Source: Planctomycetaceae bacterium
GTDB lineage: Bacteria > Planctomycetota > Planctomycetia > Planctomycetales > Planctomycetaceae
DNA: 7,595 nucleotides
Direction: 5' to 3'
NCBI GenBank assembly: GCA_015487825.1
Contig: WFOZ01000997.1
Span: 1-7,595, forward strand
Shown: positions 7,583-7,595 of the stretch, piece by piece
Numbering within the stretch: the first letter of the stretch is position 1
Layout: each line of letters opens with the position of its first letter
Notes under the pieces: generated by a model
What the model was told of the DNA's origin: nothing
The model's database searches: none
What the model saw: only the letters and a program-made list of their open reading frames with translations
Made by a program: the position numbers and the translations under genes

Positions 7583-7595
7583 CACGGCTCACAGA
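7583..7595. repeat. Partial inverted copy of the palindrome, cut by the window edge
   Basis: CACGGCTCACAGA is the exact reverse complement of 7519-7531. The loop reads ACA rather than TGT, so the copy is in the opposite orientation to the one at 7513-7531. The second half of the stem lies beyond the window. Confidence 0.55.

Noticed and set aside
7412..7595. CRISPR array
   Set aside because: The repeats are inverted and few, spacing is irregular, and no cas gene is in the window.

Overview
The window looks like a fragment of a planctomycete chromosome with moderate GC content. The assignment rests on gene content: a truncated DUF1800 protein, a SerA of the long ACT-domain type, and a secreted double-BON protein with a Pro/Gly-rich linker and an aromatic tail. 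All three are protein types I associate with Planctomycetes, Gimesia-like or related. No rRNA or other phylogenetic marker is present, so the genus is open. The sequence begins with 17 bases matching the end of the Tn5/Nextera mosaic-end adapter, so position 18 is the first genomic base and the left edge is a library artefact.

Layout. Positions 18-5524 hold four genes, all on the minus strand. Read in transcription order (right to left) they are: a small charge-segregated protein (5096-5524); serA, encoding D-3-phosphoglycerate dehydrogenase (3179-4822), with a GTG start, its own sigma70-like promoter and a rho-independent terminator; an exported protein of about 587 residues resembling DUF3352-type planctomycete proteins (1233-2996); and a DUF1800 protein (1085 down to 18) cut off by the contig end. 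A 662-bp gene-free stretch (5525-6186) with four inverted repeats separates these from a plus-strand gene for a secreted double-BON-domain protein (6187-7308), which ends at a textbook terminator (7360-7396). The last 200 bp have no gene but contain hairpin-forming palindromes, two of them inverted copies of one another, which look like a dispersed REP-type element.

How the genes relate. I see no evidence that they form one pathway. serA is a housekeeping gene (first step of serine synthesis) and looks like its own transcription unit. The two genes to its left may be read together or separately. The BON protein is probably an envelope or periplasmic protein. No CRISPR array, defence island, transposase or RNA gene was found. 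The least explained parts are the structured 5525-6186 region, the palindromes at the right end and the small charge-segregated protein.
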